Program-made: the position numbers and the translations under genes
Origin: Ruminococcaceae bacterium OttesenSCG-928-A16
Lineage (GTDB): Bacteria > Bacillota > Clostridia > Oscillospirales > Ruminococcaceae
Assembly: GCA_030267215.1 (NCBI GenBank)
Contig: JAJDJP010000002.1
Coordinates: 62,001 to 126,000, forward strand
DNA length: 64,000 bases
Direction of reading: 5' to 3'
The notes under the pieces: model-generated
Told to the model about the DNA's origin: nothing
The model's database searches: none
The model's input: the letters and a program-made list of their open reading frames with translations, nothing else
Shown here: piece after piece, positions 25,580 through 35,380 of the stretch
Position numbering within the stretch: the first letter of the stretch is position 1
Layout of the letters: each line of letters starts with the position of its first letter

Positions 25580-26255
25580 TGCGTGCAAACCTCCTCTCAA
25601 TCCACCTTTGTACCTGGGTAAGCAGCACGGTAAGCAGCAGGTACAGCGCACCCGCCACAAACAGCGGGTAAATATTTAGTGTGCGGCCCTTAATTCCATT
25701 CGAAAGCTTGGTTAAATCGTTCACCGCAATGTAGCCGGCAATCGAGGTTTCTTTTAGCAGCGAGATAAGCTCGTTAAACAACGAGGGCAAAATGTTTTTT
25801 ACCGCCTGCGGCATTACAATGTACCGCATGGTGCTGTTGCGCGAAAGCCCAAGCGAGCGCCCGGCTTCCATCTGCCCGGCATCTACCGAGTTAATGCCCC
25901 CGCGAAAAATTTCGGACGCATAGGCGCCAGAGTTAATGCCAAACCCAATATAGCAAGCCACCACACCGCTGGGCAAAAAGGTAAGCCCAAAATAAATAAT
26001 AAGCAGCTGCAGCACCATGGGGGTGCCCCGTATTACGGTGGTGTAAAAGTTGCATATAACATTTAGCGCTTTAAGCACCGGGTTGCGGCTGCCCACCGCA
26101 TAAATTTTAACCACCGCCACCAACATACCCAGCACAATGCCAATTAGGCAGGCAACAAGGGTAATTTGCAGGGTTATAGCCAGCCCCTGCAAATACAGCT
26201 GCCAGCGGTTTTCCCTAATTAGGGCACCGTATAAATTATCTAAAATGGTTTGCAT
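25566..26255 (-). CDS. Polar amino acid ABC transporter, permease
   Basis: This is a 229-residue HisM/GlnP-type membrane protein with about five hydrophobic helices, starting at [18 protein letters not shown]. The cytoplasmic EAA-loop that contacts the ATPase is seen as [21 protein letters not shown]. It lies between the binding-protein gene (222 bp upstream) and the ATPase gene (overlapping), completing a one-permease importer that would work as a homodimer. Confidence 0.93.
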   Translation of the reverse strand: MQTILDNLYGALIRENRWQLYLQGLAITLQITLVACLIGIVLGMLVAVVKIYAVGSRNPVLKALNVICNFYTTVIRGTPMVLQLLIIYFGLTFLPSGVVACYIGFGINSGAYASEIFRGGINSVDAGQMEAGRSLGLSRNSTMRYIVMPQAVKNILPSLFNELISLLKETSIAGYIAVNDLTKLSNGIKGRTLNIYPLFVAGALYLLLTVLLTQVQRWIERRFARSDRG

Positions 26256-26477
26256 GCAATTCCCTCCGTATGGGTTTGGGCAAAGCTTATTTCTCTAAAA
26301 ATGGCTAAGCGTCCCTCCCCTGCCAAAAGCAAAGGAAGGACACACCGCCACCAAAAGCCAGTACAATACAATTTGCTGGTGATATTGCGCACAAGGCCCG
26401 CCGCCAATACCACATATCCGCCTTTGTTTTTCATTTGTATATTGTAAAACAAAGGGCGTAAAAAATCATTCCAAAAA

Positions 26478-27332
26478 TTACCCTTTAGAAAGCTCCATGT
26501 GTTCGCTAATCAGGGCATTCACTGCATCTTGGGCCACGGCTTCTTCCAACACTTTGTTTACAACAGCCAGCAAATCGTCGCCGCCTTTTTGCACGGCCAT
26601 GGCATATTGTTCGTGGGCCACTTCCACGGTGTCTAGTATCGTAAGGCCACCCAGTGCACTTGCCACGTTTTTCGCGGTTAAATCATCCATCACCACGGCA
26701 TCGGCCATGCCGCCCTTTAGCGCCGAGGCTGCCTCGGCAGAGGCTTTAAACTTCAGCACTTCGCCAACCTCTACATTGCCGGGGTCGCTAATAAACAAAT
26801 CGCTGGTGGTGGCCTCTTGCACGGCCACCTTTTTACCGGCCAAATCCTCAATGCTGGCAATGCTTTCATCGCCTTCGCGCACCATAATATACAGGGTGGT
26901 ATCTACATACGGGGTAGAAAAATCTACCTGTTGTTTGCGCTCTTCATCAATGCTCATGCCGGCGGCCACAATGTCGCCTTTGCCGCTTTGCAGCGCCAAA
27001 ATAAGGCCGTCAAAATCCATGTTCACAACTTCCAGTTCTACACCCAGCTCGTCGGCAATTTTTTGCGCCAGCTCAACGTCTACGCCGGCAGCCACGCCAC
27101 CCTCGGCCAGGTATTCAAACGGGGGGAACTCGGCATTGGTAAGCATAACCAGCTTGCCCGCCGCCTTAATTGCTTCTACTTTGCTGCCGGTTGCAGCACC
27201 GCCGGTGCTGGCCGCCGCCGAAGGCGCATTACCGCCGGTGCTGGCTGCTGCTGAAGGTGCATTACCACCGCCGCAGGCCACAAGGCCCAGTGCCAAAATA
27301 GCAGATACTGCCAATGCCATCCATTTTTTCAT
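26478..27332 (-). CDS. Amino acid ABC transporter substrate-binding lipoprotein
   Basis: The 284-residue protein has a lipoprotein signal (MKKWMALAVSAILALG then LVAC), a flexible Gly/Ser/Ala linker with two copies of GGNAPSAAAST, and a family 3 solute-binding domain. That domain reads LVMLTNAEFPPFEYL, GVDVELAQKIADELG and GLILALQSGKGDIVAAGMS, the normal amino-acid-binding layout. AAGGAG precedes the ATG at 27332. A near-perfect promoter lies 130 bp upstream. The 222-bp spacer to the permease may allow extra expression of the binding protein. Confidence 0.94.
   Translation of the reverse strand: MKKWMALAVSAILALGLVACGGGNAPSAAASTGGNAPSAAASTGGAATGSKVEAIKAAGKLVMLTNAEFPPFEYLAEGGVAAGVDVELAQKIADELGVELEVVNMDFDGLILALQSGKGDIVAAGMSIDEERKQQVDFSTPYVDTTLYIMVREGDESIASIEDLAGKKVAVQEATTSDLFISDPGNVEVGEVLKFKASAEAASALKGGMADAVVMDDLTAKNVASALGGLTILDTVEVAHEQYAMAVQKGGDDLLAVVNKVLEEAVAQDAVNALISEHMELSKG
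27201..27266. repeat. 33-bp in-frame duplication in the lipoprotein linker
   Basis: Two 33-bp copies (27201-27233 and 27234-27266) encode the same 11 residues and differ only at silent positions. Confidence 0.85.
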
Positions 27333-27458
27333 TACAAAACACTCCTTGGTTTTTGCCGTGTGGCAAAATAATTTTTTACTTATTGGCAACAAGCCAACAA
27401 AAGGTAACCCCCACGCCATTGCACAGGGTGCGGGGTTTGCCCGCGGTGAATGTTATTT

Positions 27459-27487
27459 ATTATATTTGAATATTTATACTTTGTCAA
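27459..27487 (-). promoter_or_regulatory. Consensus sigma-A promoter of the ABC transporter
   Basis: TTGACA (27487-27482), a 17-bp spacer and TATAAT (27464-27459) on the minus strand match the consensus exactly. The predicted 5' leader to the lipoprotein gene is about 120 nt. Confidence 0.92.
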
Positions 27488-27600
27488 TGCATTTTTATAA
27501 GAATGGCAAAATATCCATATTCGCAGCAAAAACCAGCTTTCTAATTGGCAAATTAGCCTATATTATAGCCTTTCTTGTTTGTTGACGGCAATATAAGGCC

Positions 27601-27629
27601 TTGTTTTTTTATAAGCAATTGCGTATACT
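27601..27629 (+). promoter_or_regulatory. Sigma-A promoter for the 27700 GNAT gene
   Basis: TTGTTT, 17 bp, TATACT. It is divergent from the ABC transporter promoter. Confidence 0.6.
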
Positions 27630-27699
27630 ATATACTGTTGTATGCAGGATATGCAAAAATGAATAACCTGTATAAATATTCATAAAATGGAGAATGACA

Positions 27700-28224
27700 A
27701 TGACTTTATCTTTTACACAAGCGGGCCCCCAGCACGCCGCCGCCATGCTGGCTATTATAGAGGAAGCCAAAGCATTTATGCGCCAGCAGGGTTTGCCGCA
27801 GTGGCAAAATGGTTACCCCAACATGGCCTCTGTGGAAGAGGACATTGCCAAGGGCCAAGCCTACCTGTTGCTGGCTAGCGGGCAGCCCGCAGGCACCCTT
27901 GCCCTTTGCTACGAAGACGACCCCACCTACCACAACATAACCAACGGTAGCTGGCGCACCAATACACGGCCGTATGCCGCCATACACCGGGTGGCCGCCG
28001 CCAGCGCTTACCGTGGCAGCAACCTTGCCGCCACCATGATGACAAACGCCGAAGCCATTGCCCGGCAAAGTGGTTTCCCCTCGGTGCGTATTGACACCCA
28101 CGAACAAAACCAGCCCATGCAAAAGTTTTTGCAAAAAAACGGTTACCAGCGCTGCGGCACCATCTACTTAAATGGCTCTACCCTGCCCGATGATAAGCGC
28201 ATTGCATTTGAAAAAATATTATAA
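27700..28224 (+). CDS. GNAT family N-acetyltransferase
   Basis: The 174-residue acetyltransferase has the acetyl-CoA loop region RVAAASAYRGSNLAATMM and the late NGYQRCGTIYL strand typical of GNAT proteins. The N-terminal FTQAGPQHAAAMLAIIEEAKAFM is a common start in Clostridia acetyltransferases of unknown substrate. I prefer the ATG at 27700, 7 nt after GGAG; an in-frame ATG at 27694 is too near that site. It is monocistronic, with its own promoter and a shared downstream terminator. Confidence 0.85.
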   Translation: MTLSFTQAGPQHAAAMLAIIEEAKAFMRQQGLPQWQNGYPNMASVEEDIAKGQAYLLLASGQPAGTLALCYEDDPTYHNITNGSWRTNTRPYAAIHRVAAASAYRGSNLAATMMTNAEAIARQSGFPSVRIDTHEQNQPMQKFLQKNGYQRCGTIYLNGSTLPDDKRIAFEKIL

Positions 28225-28227
28225 CAC

Positions 28228-28264
28228 AAAAAAGCCAAGGGCAATAACTGCACTTGGCTTTTGG
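28228..28264. terminator. Bidirectional terminator
   Basis: AAAAGCCAAG and CTTGGCTTTT enclose a 13-nt loop between the convergent GNAT and DUF624-like genes. Confidence 0.85.
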
Positions 28265-28266
28265 TT

Positions 28267-29199
28267 TTATTCATCTTGTTCGGGCACTTCGGTGTGCCCA
28301 GGCGCGGGGTCTTCGGCTATAGCGGCCACTGTTTCTCCCACCGCTTGCTCCACCATTTGGGTGGCCTCGCCGGGCGTTCCCATCTGCTCATCCAACCGGT
28401 CAGCTTCACGCTTTTTCAGGGTTTTATCTATGGTAAAAGTTTTATCTATTTGGGGCCATGCCCACATGGTATTAATAAGCGAGGGCAAAATGCGCCCCAA
28501 TAGCACCGGCAAAATAATAGCCGGAGGGAATACCAGAAAAATAAGTACCCCCTGCCCCAGCATAAGCAGCAGGTTAATAATGGCGCCGGCAAAGCTGCGC
28601 GGCATATAGCCCATGGCCAAAAACAAGCTATTTTTAAGCATCGGGCCTGTTTTTAAATCCAGATAAGCGGCCTGCACAAAAAAGTAAGGCGCTGCCATAG
28701 AGAACAAAAGCACCGACACAATATACACCGCAACCCACACAAAGTGAATTTGCGCGCCCATTAAAAAGAAATAAAGCCCGGCCAGGATTTGTGAGCCTGT
28801 TACTGCCGAAAAAATAAGCCCCGGCACCAAGCTGGTTTTAAAGTTTTCTTTAAACTTGGCTTTAAAATCGTGCCAAGCAAAGCCGGGGTCATCCCGCAGC
28901 ATTTTGGTTAAAATATAGGCTTCGGCTGTGCGGGCAGGCCCCACCGGGAAGCTAAGCACCAGCGCCAGCAATAAAAACAACATAAACCACTGCCCTTGCC
29001 CACTTAAAAAGCCCATTATTGCCACAATAAATGCAATAACGCTTGGCAGCTCGCACACAAAAACAAGCAGGTTTAGCTTTACAAGGTTGCCAGAATCCCG
29101 GCCAAAAATCTCGAAAAAGCGGGCAAAGCCTTTCTTTTTAGGGGCGTTTTTGGGCACCCCTGGCCCGGGTTTGTTGTAGTTATTTTTAAATAAAGCCAT
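28267..29199 (-). CDS. DUF624-like (YesL-type) membrane protein
   Basis: This is a 310-residue protein with about six hydrophobic helices. The N-terminal FARFFEIFGRDSGNLVKLNLL and the FPVGPARTAEAYILTKMLRD segment fit the YesL/DUF624 family, whose members often lie near carbohydrate genes but have no proven role. The last 60 residues are hydrophilic and acidic (KKREADRLDEQMG then PGHTEVPEQDE), probably cytoplasmic. It is monocistronic between a terminator and a repeat-containing gap. Confidence 0.7.
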   Translation of the reverse strand: MALFKNNYNKPGPGVPKNAPKKKGFARFFEIFGRDSGNLVKLNLLVFVCELPSVIAFIVAIMGFLSGQGQWFMLFLLLALVLSFPVGPARTAEAYILTKMLRDDPGFAWHDFKAKFKENFKTSLVPGLIFSAVTGSQILAGLYFFLMGAQIHFVWVAVYIVSVLLFSMAAPYFFVQAAYLDLKTGPMLKNSLFLAMGYMPRSFAGAIINLLLMLGQGVLIFLVFPPAIILPVLLGRILPSLINTMWAWPQIDKTFTIDKTLKKREADRLDEQMGTPGEATQMVEQAVGETVAAIAEDPAPGHTEVPEQDE

Positions 29200-29315
29200 G
29201 ATTCTACCTCTTGTTTCTACAATATATTCTTTATTTTAAAGCATGATAGCACGCATTACAAGCATGGAGGGGTAAAACTGTATCGAACCACTGTACAAAT
29301 AATAAATGCAGGCGG

Positions 29316-29401
29316 TGTCATTTTAAGGGTTTTCTGCTCGAAGAATCTTTTTTCTGCCAACTTCGATAAATATCCAGATTCTTCACTGCGTTTAGATGAC
29401 A
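29316..29401. repeat. TGTCAT...ATGACA inverted-repeat element, copy 1
   Basis: The ends TGTCAT and ATGACA are inverse; inside are GAAGAATCTTTT and AGATTCTTCACTGCGTTTAGA blocks (cut to 20 here). A clearer copy lies at 36463-36547. The whole gap 29200-29512 is otherwise featureless. Confidence 0.65.
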
Positions 29402-29512
29402 GGTGGTTTTACTTAAAGAAACTTGTAAAACACCCCACTTTAAGGGCGCTTTCTCGCCCATATGGGCAAAAGCTTTAAGCCATGCTTCTAAACCCTAAAT
29501 GGCAACACTACG

Positions 29513-30403
29513 CTAAATGCATATTTTTAAGGCCCTTTGCCGCACCTTTATTTCTACCTGCTCGTAGGCACCGCCAAATTCACCGTCCAACGTCCAGCTA
29601 ATAGGTTTGGGGGCGCTTACCACTATGCTGCGCACCTTTAGCGCCGTAAGCGAAGGCGAGGTGATGTTGTGGCTTACCAATGCTGCCGAAAGCTCGCGAA
29701 ATTCGCCCAGGTTTTGCGGGTGACGCAGCAGCACGGCTTCGAACAGGCCATCATCTAACCGCACCTTTTTTTGCCCCGTAAACGAAAACCCGGCTACCGA
29801 GGTTGAGTTGGACACCATGCCATAAATAAAGTCATCCTCAATGGTTTGCCCATCATCGGTGGTAATTACTGCGTGCCATGGGTGCAGGGTTGGCAACTTT
29901 TGTATGCCTTCTAAAATATAGGCAAAATACCCCAGCACATTTTTAAACTTTTGTGGGGTGCCGTAGGCAACATCGGTAAAAGCGCCAAACGCCGCTACAT
30001 AGTTAAAGGCGCGTTGGTCAAACATGCCCACATCAAACGCAAAAAATTTTTTAGGCTGTACAATACGTTTGGCGGCCGCCATCATGTCGGTTTTAGGCAG
30101 GTTTAACGACGAAGCGAAATCGTTGGTGGTGCCACCCGGGATATACCCCAGCACCGGCGGAACCTCGTGCTGTAACAGGCCATTTACCACTTCGTTCAGG
30201 GTGCCATCTCCGCCACAGCACCCCACAATATCGTAGGCGCTGGCGTGCTGGCTGGTAAATTGCAGTGCGTCGCCTTTGGCGGCAGTGGGGTGCACGGTTA
30301 CCAAATAACCCGCAGCAGTAAACTCGCACAAAATTTGCATTAATTTACCACGCAGCCGCCCGCCCCCAGTGTTGGGGTTATACACAAACAACATTTTTTG
30401 CAA
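29513..30403 (-). CDS. Diacylglycerol/lipid kinase (DagK/YegS family)
   Basis: Lipid kinases of this family phosphorylate diacylglycerol or related lipids at the inner membrane face. The 296 residues show VYNPNTGGG, the ATP-binding GGDGTLNEVVNGL and GYIPGGTTNDFASSL motifs, and a C-terminal beta-sandwich ending near SWTLDGEFGG. I accept the TTG at 30403 because AGGTGG lies 9 nt upstream; the ATG three codons later would be too far from it. It is followed by the repeat-rich gap before prfC. Lipid specificity is not visible. Confidence 0.9.
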   Translation of the reverse strand: MQKMLFVYNPNTGGGRLRGKLMQILCEFTAAGYLVTVHPTAAKGDALQFTSQHASAYDIVGCCGGDGTLNEVVNGLLQHEVPPVLGYIPGGTTNDFASSLNLPKTDMMAAAKRIVQPKKFFAFDVGMFDQRAFNYVAAFGAFTDVAYGTPQKFKNVLGYFAYILEGIQKLPTLHPWHAVITTDDGQTIEDDFIYGMVSNSTSVAGFSFTGQKKVRLDDGLFEAVLLRHPQNLGEFRELSAALVSHNITSPSLTALKVRSIVVSAPKPISWTLDGEFGGAYEQVEIKVRQRALKICI

Positions 30404-30484
30404 ACTGCCACACCACCTTTACCACAGCTTTTTATGCACCATACCAAAAAACTTTGTTAAATGTATGTTGTATAAACATTAGCC

Positions 30485-30735
30485 AATAGTCGCTAGCCTC
30501 TAGTTAAGGGCAAAAACAAACTCCCGCCCCTTTCGGGGCACCCTCTTTAAAAAAGAGGGCTATGGCCAAGGGCTAGCCCCCGGTGCTATTGCGCCTTGTC
30601 TTTGGCCATTGCGCTGGCACCTCAACCCTGCCCTTTCGGCCCCGTTGCTTTGCAAGGAGGAAACCACGATAGCCATAGGGTGATTCTTTCCCTCGCCCTT
30701 TACTAGCAACTAACAACTACGGACTAGCGACTATT
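30485..30735. mobile_element. 251-bp MITE-like element with 12-bp inverted ends
   Basis: AATAGTCGCTAG (30485-30496) and CTAGCGACTATT (30724-30735) are exact inverses. Inside is an AAAC-CCC type hairpin unit (30514-30559). No coding capacity is seen. The right end supplies the TAG stop of prfC (30731-30733). Partial copies of the end sequence lie at 49972-49984 and 52991-53015. No transposase is present, so the mobile nature is inference. Confidence 0.55.
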
Positions 30736-32314
30736 TGCCAAACTCCGAAAGCTGGAGCCCTTTGTTATGTTCTTCAGCCCAGCCCACGTTCCAAAAGCTG
30801 GTAAACAAAATAAGTTTGCGGCCGTGCATGTCTTCCACCCGTTTCGAGTCGCTGGTCAAATCCAGCCCCAGCACATCACCATCGCATTTTTCTACCCAGC
30901 GCAGGTGCTGGTAAGGCAAGCTTTGCAGGCGAATATCCACGCCGTATTCGTTTTTTAAGCGGTACTCCAAAACTTCGAACTGCAAAACACCAACGGCCCC
31001 CACAATCACTTCTTCCAGGCCGCCGCCAATCTCTTTAAAAATTTGGATACCACCCTCTTGCGCAATTTGCTCTATCCCTTTTACAAACTGCTTGCGCTTC
31101 ATGGTATCGGTTTGGCGCACCATGGCAAAATGCTCGGGCGCAAAGGTGGGTATGCCCGCAAAGGTAAACTTTTCTTTGCCGGTAAGCAGGGTGTCGCCAA
31201 TGGCAAACTGGCCGGGGTCAAACACGCCCAAAATATCGCCGGCATAGGCCACATCCACAATCTCACGCTCCTCGGCCATCATCTGCTGCGGCTGAGAAAT
31301 TTTAACCTCTTTGCCGGCCTGTGCGTGGTACACCTGCATGCCTTTTTCAAACTTGCCGCTGCAAATACGCAAAAAAGCTACACGGTCTCGGTGCGCCTTG
31401 TTCATGTTGGCCTGTATTTTAAACACAAAGGCCGAAAAATCATTCGAAAATGGGTCGATTTCGCCCACCGAAGACATGCGTGGCAGCGGTGGCGGGGTAA
31501 GGCGTAAAAAGGCCTCTAAAAAGGGTTCTACCCCAAAATTGGTTAGGGCCGAGCCGAAAAACACCGGGGTTTGGCGGCCATTTAACATGGCTTCCATCTC
31601 AAACTCGGTGCCGGCGCCGTCTAGCAGCTCCACATCATCGGCTAACGTTTTGTGCGCGCCTTCCCCTATTAAATCATCCAGGTTATCGTCGCCCAGTTTG
31701 GCGGTAATGCTTTTTACCTGCTTGGTACCGCGCACAATTGGCTCGAAGGCGAGAATATTTTGCTCGGCGCGCTCGTACACACCCTTAAACTCTTTGCCGC
31801 TGCCAATGGGCCAGTTCATGGCATAGGTTTCTATGCCCAGCACTTCTTCAATATCCTCCAAAAGTTCTAACGGGCTTTTGGCGTCCCGGTCCATCTTGTT
31901 AATAAAGGTAAAAATAGGGATATGCCGCATAACACAAACCTTAAACAGTTTTTTGGTTTGGGTTTCTACCCCTTTAGCGGCGTCAATTACCATTACGGCG
32001 GCATCGGCGGCCATCAGTGTGCGGTAGGTATCTTCCGAGAAATCTTGGTGGCCGGGGGTATCCAAAATATTCACGCAATGGCCCTCGTACTCAAACTGCA
32101 GCACGCTGCTGGTTACCGAAATACCACGCTGTTTTTCAATCTCCATCCAATCGCTTACTGCATGGCGGGCGGTTTTTTTACCCTTAACACTGCCTGCCTG
32201 GTTAATGGCACCGCCGTACAGCAGCAGTTTTTCGGTTAGGGTGGTTTTACCGGCGTCCGGGTGGCTTATAATCGCAAAGGTTCTGCGCCTTTTTATTTGT
32301 TCTTGTGTTGTCAC
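30731..32314 (-). CDS. prfC: Peptide chain release factor 3
   Basis: RF3 is a GTPase that recycles RF1/RF2 after peptide release. The 527-residue protein carries the GTPase boxes SHPDAGKTT (G1), the RGISVTSSV region (G2), DTPGHQDF (G3) and NKMDR (G4), followed by EF-Tu-like domains and a C-terminal RF3 domain with the HLRWVEK block. It starts with GTG at 32314 behind a promoter. The stop codon lies inside the inverted end of a repeat element; the product ends LQLSEFGK, so the original C-terminus may have been altered. Confidence 0.95.
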   Translation of the reverse strand: MTTQEQIKRRRTFAIISHPDAGKTTLTEKLLLYGGAINQAGSVKGKKTARHAVSDWMEIEKQRGISVTSSVLQFEYEGHCVNILDTPGHQDFSEDTYRTLMAADAAVMVIDAAKGVETQTKKLFKVCVMRHIPIFTFINKMDRDAKSPLELLEDIEEVLGIETYAMNWPIGSGKEFKGVYERAEQNILAFEPIVRGTKQVKSITAKLGDDNLDDLIGEGAHKTLADDVELLDGAGTEFEMEAMLNGRQTPVFFGSALTNFGVEPFLEAFLRLTPPPLPRMSSVGEIDPFSNDFSAFVFKIQANMNKAHRDRVAFLRICSGKFEKGMQVYHAQAGKEVKISQPQQMMAEEREIVDVAYAGDILGVFDPGQFAIGDTLLTGKEKFTFAGIPTFAPEHFAMVRQTDTMKRKQFVKGIEQIAQEGGIQIFKEIGGGLEEVIVGAVGVLQFEVLEYRLKNEYGVDIRLQSLPYQHLRWVEKCDGDVLGLDLTSDSKRVEDMHGRKLILFTSFWNVGWAEEHNKGLQLSEFGK

Positions 32315-32358
32315 AATTGGTTCCTGCCTTCCAAATAGTCTAGTTTATATTGTGGTTG

Positions 32359-32387
32359 CTTATATAGCCAATTATATTAAAAATCAA
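32359..32387 (-). promoter_or_regulatory. Sigma-A promoter for prfC
   Basis: Minus-strand TTGATT (32387-32382), 17 bp, TATAAG (32364-32359), about 45 nt before the GTG start. Confidence 0.65.
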
Positions 32388-32538
32388 TCCGGTTTTTAAT
32401 CGGCGGGCTTTGCCTGCCGGCACCTATATAGGCGCATAACGTTGGCTATGGTGGCATAAACACTCACCCATATGTGTGGCGTACTTCACGCCTCCACATC
32501 TGGCAAGTTTTAGGGTTTACTAAGTGTAAAAGCAGGGT

Positions 32539-33312
32539 TTACCGCGGCCTTTGGTCTATACGCTGCACCTCTGTGCAAAGGCCGGTGGTATCGTCCAGCG
32601 TAAATAGGGCAGCATTTAGCATGGCGGGGCCTTCGGCCACCGCAAACTGCACCGGGCCATGGGTGCGCTGTTTTTGCACTGCCAGCTGGGGTTGTATGCC
32701 CAGCACGCTGCTTATGGGCCCCACCATACCAACATCGGTTATGTAGCCGGTACCGGCGGGCAAAATTTGTTCGTCGGCTGTTTGTACGTGGGTATGGGTA
32801 CCAAAAATGGCGCTTACCCGTCCGTCTAAATAAAAGGCCAGCGCCTTTTTTTCAGCGGTAGATTCCGCATGAAAATCCACTATGGTGTACCGGGCATCGC
32901 CCATGGCAAGCAGTTCATCGGCCCGCTTAAAGGGGTTATCCACTGGTTCCATCCAGGCAGTGCCCATTAGGTTTATTACCCGCACCACACCGTGGCGGCC
33001 GGTATCTATTAGGCAGCACCCAGCCGCAGCCGTAGTATACGGAAAGTTTGCCGGATGCAACACCGTTTCGTTCTCGGTGTACAATTCTTCGCCTGCGCGG
33101 CGGTAGCAGTGGTTGCCGGTGGTTACCACATTGGCGTGCTGCAAAAGGGTTTGTGCACCATGGCGGGTAAGGCCGGTGCCACTTTTGTCGCTGTTTTCGC
33201 CGTTCACAATCACAAAATCGGCCCCTGTTTGCTGTTTTACCAGTGGCAAAATTTCACATAAATAGTCTAGCCCTGGCTGGCCCACAACGTCGCCAACACA
33301 CAGTATTTTCAT
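32539..33312 (-). CDS. ymdB: YmdB-like metallophosphoesterase
   Basis: YmdB of Bacillus subtilis is a 2',3'-cAMP phosphodiesterase affecting biofilm and motility decisions. The 257 residues match its family: MKILCVGDVVGQPG, VNGENSDKSGTGLT, VVTTGNHCYRR, VDFHAESTAEKKALAFYLDG and FGTHTHVQTADEQILP, which supply the two-metal site. The TTGNH form is typical, but here HCYRR replaces the more usual HxWD run. It follows rny by 155 bp in the same direction, as in B. subtilis. Confidence 0.93.
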   Translation of the reverse strand: MKILCVGDVVGQPGLDYLCEILPLVKQQTGADFVIVNGENSDKSGTGLTRHGAQTLLQHANVVTTGNHCYRRAGEELYTENETVLHPANFPYTTAAAGCCLIDTGRHGVVRVINLMGTAWMEPVDNPFKRADELLAMGDARYTIVDFHAESTAEKKALAFYLDGRVSAIFGTHTHVQTADEQILPAGTGYITDVGMVGPISSVLGIQPQLAVQKQRTHGPVQFAVAEGPAMLNAALFTLDDTTGLCTEVQRIDQRPR

Positions 33313-33423
33313 AACTTCTCCGTTCTAATGCTAACCTGCTATAGAAAAACAACATTTTTTATCGTACTATTTTAAACAAAATTTAGGGCAAAGCATAGCA
33401 ATTTCCAATTATACAGGGCAAAC

Positions 33424-33449
33424 GGCAGGCAGTGTTAACACTGCCTGCC
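33424..33449. terminator. Strong hairpin between rny and ymdB
   Basis: GGCAGGCAGTG, a TTAA loop and CACTGCCTGCC form an 11-bp stem. There is no clear T run on the minus strand, so it may be a processing or attenuation hairpin. Confidence 0.6.
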
Positions 33450-33466
33450 ATTCATAATAGTATCAG

Positions 33467-35032
33467 CTATTTTGCGTAATCTATTGCGCGGCTTTCGCGC
33501 ATTACGTTTACTTTAATTTGGCCGGGGTAATCCAGCTCGTTCTCTATCTTTTGGCTAATGTCGTGGGCCAAAATAACCAGTTGATCATCGTTAATTTGGT
33601 CTGGCTTTACCATAATGCGCACTTCGCGGCCAGCCTGTATGGCATAGCTGCTTTCTACGCCGGTAAAGCTTTTGGCAATTTCTTCCAAATTCTCTAGCCG
33701 TTTAATGTAGCTTTCCAAATTCTCGCGGCGGGCACCGGGGCGCGCGGCCGAAATCGCATCGGCAGCCATCACAATAAAGGCCAGCGGGGTGGTTGCTTCC
33801 ACATCGCCGTGGTGGGCCTCTATAGCGTGGATAACCGCCGGGTTTTCTTTGTATTTTTTGGCAATGTCCACGCCAATTTGCACGTGGCTGCCCTCAATTT
33901 CATGGTCCAGCGCTTTGCCAATATCGTGCAAAAGGCCAGCGCGTTTGGCCTGCATTTGGTTTAGGCCAAGTTCTGCCGCCATAATGCCCGAAAGCCACGC
34001 CACTTCCATGGAATGGTTAAGCACATTTTGCCCGTAGCTAGTGCGGTAACGCAGGCGGCCAATCATCTTAATAATATCGGGGTGCACGCTGTGCAGGCCC
34101 AGCTCCATAACCGCCTTTTCGCCCTCGCGTTTCATCACAAGTTCCAAATCTCGGCGGCATTTTTCAACGGTTTCTTCAATGCGGGCAGGGTGAATACGCC
34201 CGTCCGAAATCAGTTTTTCCAGCGTTTGGCGTGCCACTTCACGGCGCACGGGGTCAAAACTAGAAAGGGTAATGGCCTCGGGGGTATCGTCAATAATTAA
34301 ATCTACCCCGGTGGCGGTTTCCAGCGCGCGGATATTACGGCCTTCGCGGCCAATAATGCGGCCTTTCATCTCGTCGCTAGGCAGGGCTACCACCGAAACA
34401 GTCGCTTCGCTGGAATGATCGGCTGCGGTGCGGGCAATGGCCTGGCTAATTAGGTTGCGGGCCAGCTCATCGGCTTCGTCTTTGGTTTGGGTTTCAAAGG
34501 CGCTCATCTTTAGTGCCTTTTCGTGGGTAAGCTGCTCTTCCAAGCGCGAAAGCAGCAGGTTACGTGCATCTTCCTGGGTAAGGCTGGCAATGCTTTCCAG
34601 CTTTTCCAGCTCACGTTCTTTCATCTGGTCAATTTCGGCCAGGCGGGCATCTGCCAGCACATTGCGCTGTTGCAGGTCTTCTTCTCGCTTTTCAAGGGCC
34701 TCGGTTTTGCGGTCAATGCTTTCTTCTTTTTGGTCCAGCCGGCGCTCTTGCCGGGTTATTTCCGAGCGGCGCTCTTTAATTTCTTTTTCAGCGTCTTGTT
34801 TTAGTTGGTAGGCTTGGTCTTTGGCTTCTACCAAAGCTTCTTTCTTTTTCTGTTCAGCGTTTCTAATGGCCTCGTTGTATATACTTTTGGCTTTTTCCTC
34901 AGCAGAACCAATGTCCCGTTCGGCAGTGTTTTTACGGTAAACAATGCCGCCACGAAACGCCAGAAAACCTGCTAAAATGCCCACAACAAGTGCCACCAGA
35001 ATGGTGATCCAAACTGGCAACAAAGGTAACAA
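33467..35032 (-). CDS. rny: Ribonuclease Y
   Basis: RNase Y is the membrane-bound endoribonuclease that starts mRNA decay in Firmicutes. The 521-residue protein has an N-terminal membrane helix ([18 protein letters not shown]), a long coiled coil rich in EKK and RREEDLQQR patterns to about residue 200, a KH domain ([17 protein letters not shown]) and an HD domain with [13 protein letters not shown] prefer the TTG at 35032, 9 nt after AAGGAG; a TTG at 35041 abuts that site. The rny-ymdB order is conserved in Firmicutes. Confidence 0.95.
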   Translation of the reverse strand: MLPLLPVWITILVALVVGILAGFLAFRGGIVYRKNTAERDIGSAEEKAKSIYNEAIRNAEQKKKEALVEAKDQAYQLKQDAEKEIKERRSEITRQERRLDQKEESIDRKTEALEKREEDLQQRNVLADARLAEIDQMKERELEKLESIASLTQEDARNLLLSRLEEQLTHEKALKMSAFETQTKDEADELARNLISQAIARTAADHSSEATVSVVALPSDEMKGRIIGREGRNIRALETATGVDLIIDDTPEAITLSSFDPVRREVARQTLEKLISDGRIHPARIEETVEKCRRDLELVMKREGEKAVMELGLHSVHPDIIKMIGRLRYRTSYGQNVLNHSMEVAWLSGIMAAELGLNQMQAKRAGLLHDIGKALDHEIEGSHVQIGVDIAKKYKENPAVIHAIEAHHGDVEATTPLAFIVMAADAISAARPGARRENLESYIKRLENLEEIAKSFTGVESSYAIQAGREVRIMVKPDQINDDQLVILAHDISQKIENELDYPGQIKVNVMRESRAIDYAK

Positions 35033-35380
35033 AGGGCTCAACTCCTTAATAAAATGGGATAAATATAGGTTTTATAGCGGGAAGCCCTGTTTGGAAGAAC
35101 CTTGTGAAAAATAAACATTTTATACAAACAGGGGTACCCTGAACAATGCTAAATATGTATAGCATCTTGCATATTACACCATGTTATCATTGTAAAACCC
35201 GTGGCGCATAATGTCAAGATTTGTTTACAAACCGCATGCCTGCGCTTAATTAACTTTTGCAAAAATATATAAAATTGTATAAAAACCAACTTTTTGCAGA
35301 TATTGTGGATATTTTTATTCTTTTGGGCACCCCTTTTTCATCTAAAAATCATGGTTTAGCCCTTTGGTGCATCCTTTTCA

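Noticed and set aside
24857-25660. Longer ATPase frame starting upstream in the permease gene
   Set aside because: The extra N-terminus ([13 protein letters not shown]) is unlike an ABC ATPase, and a GGAGG site supports the GTG at 25579.
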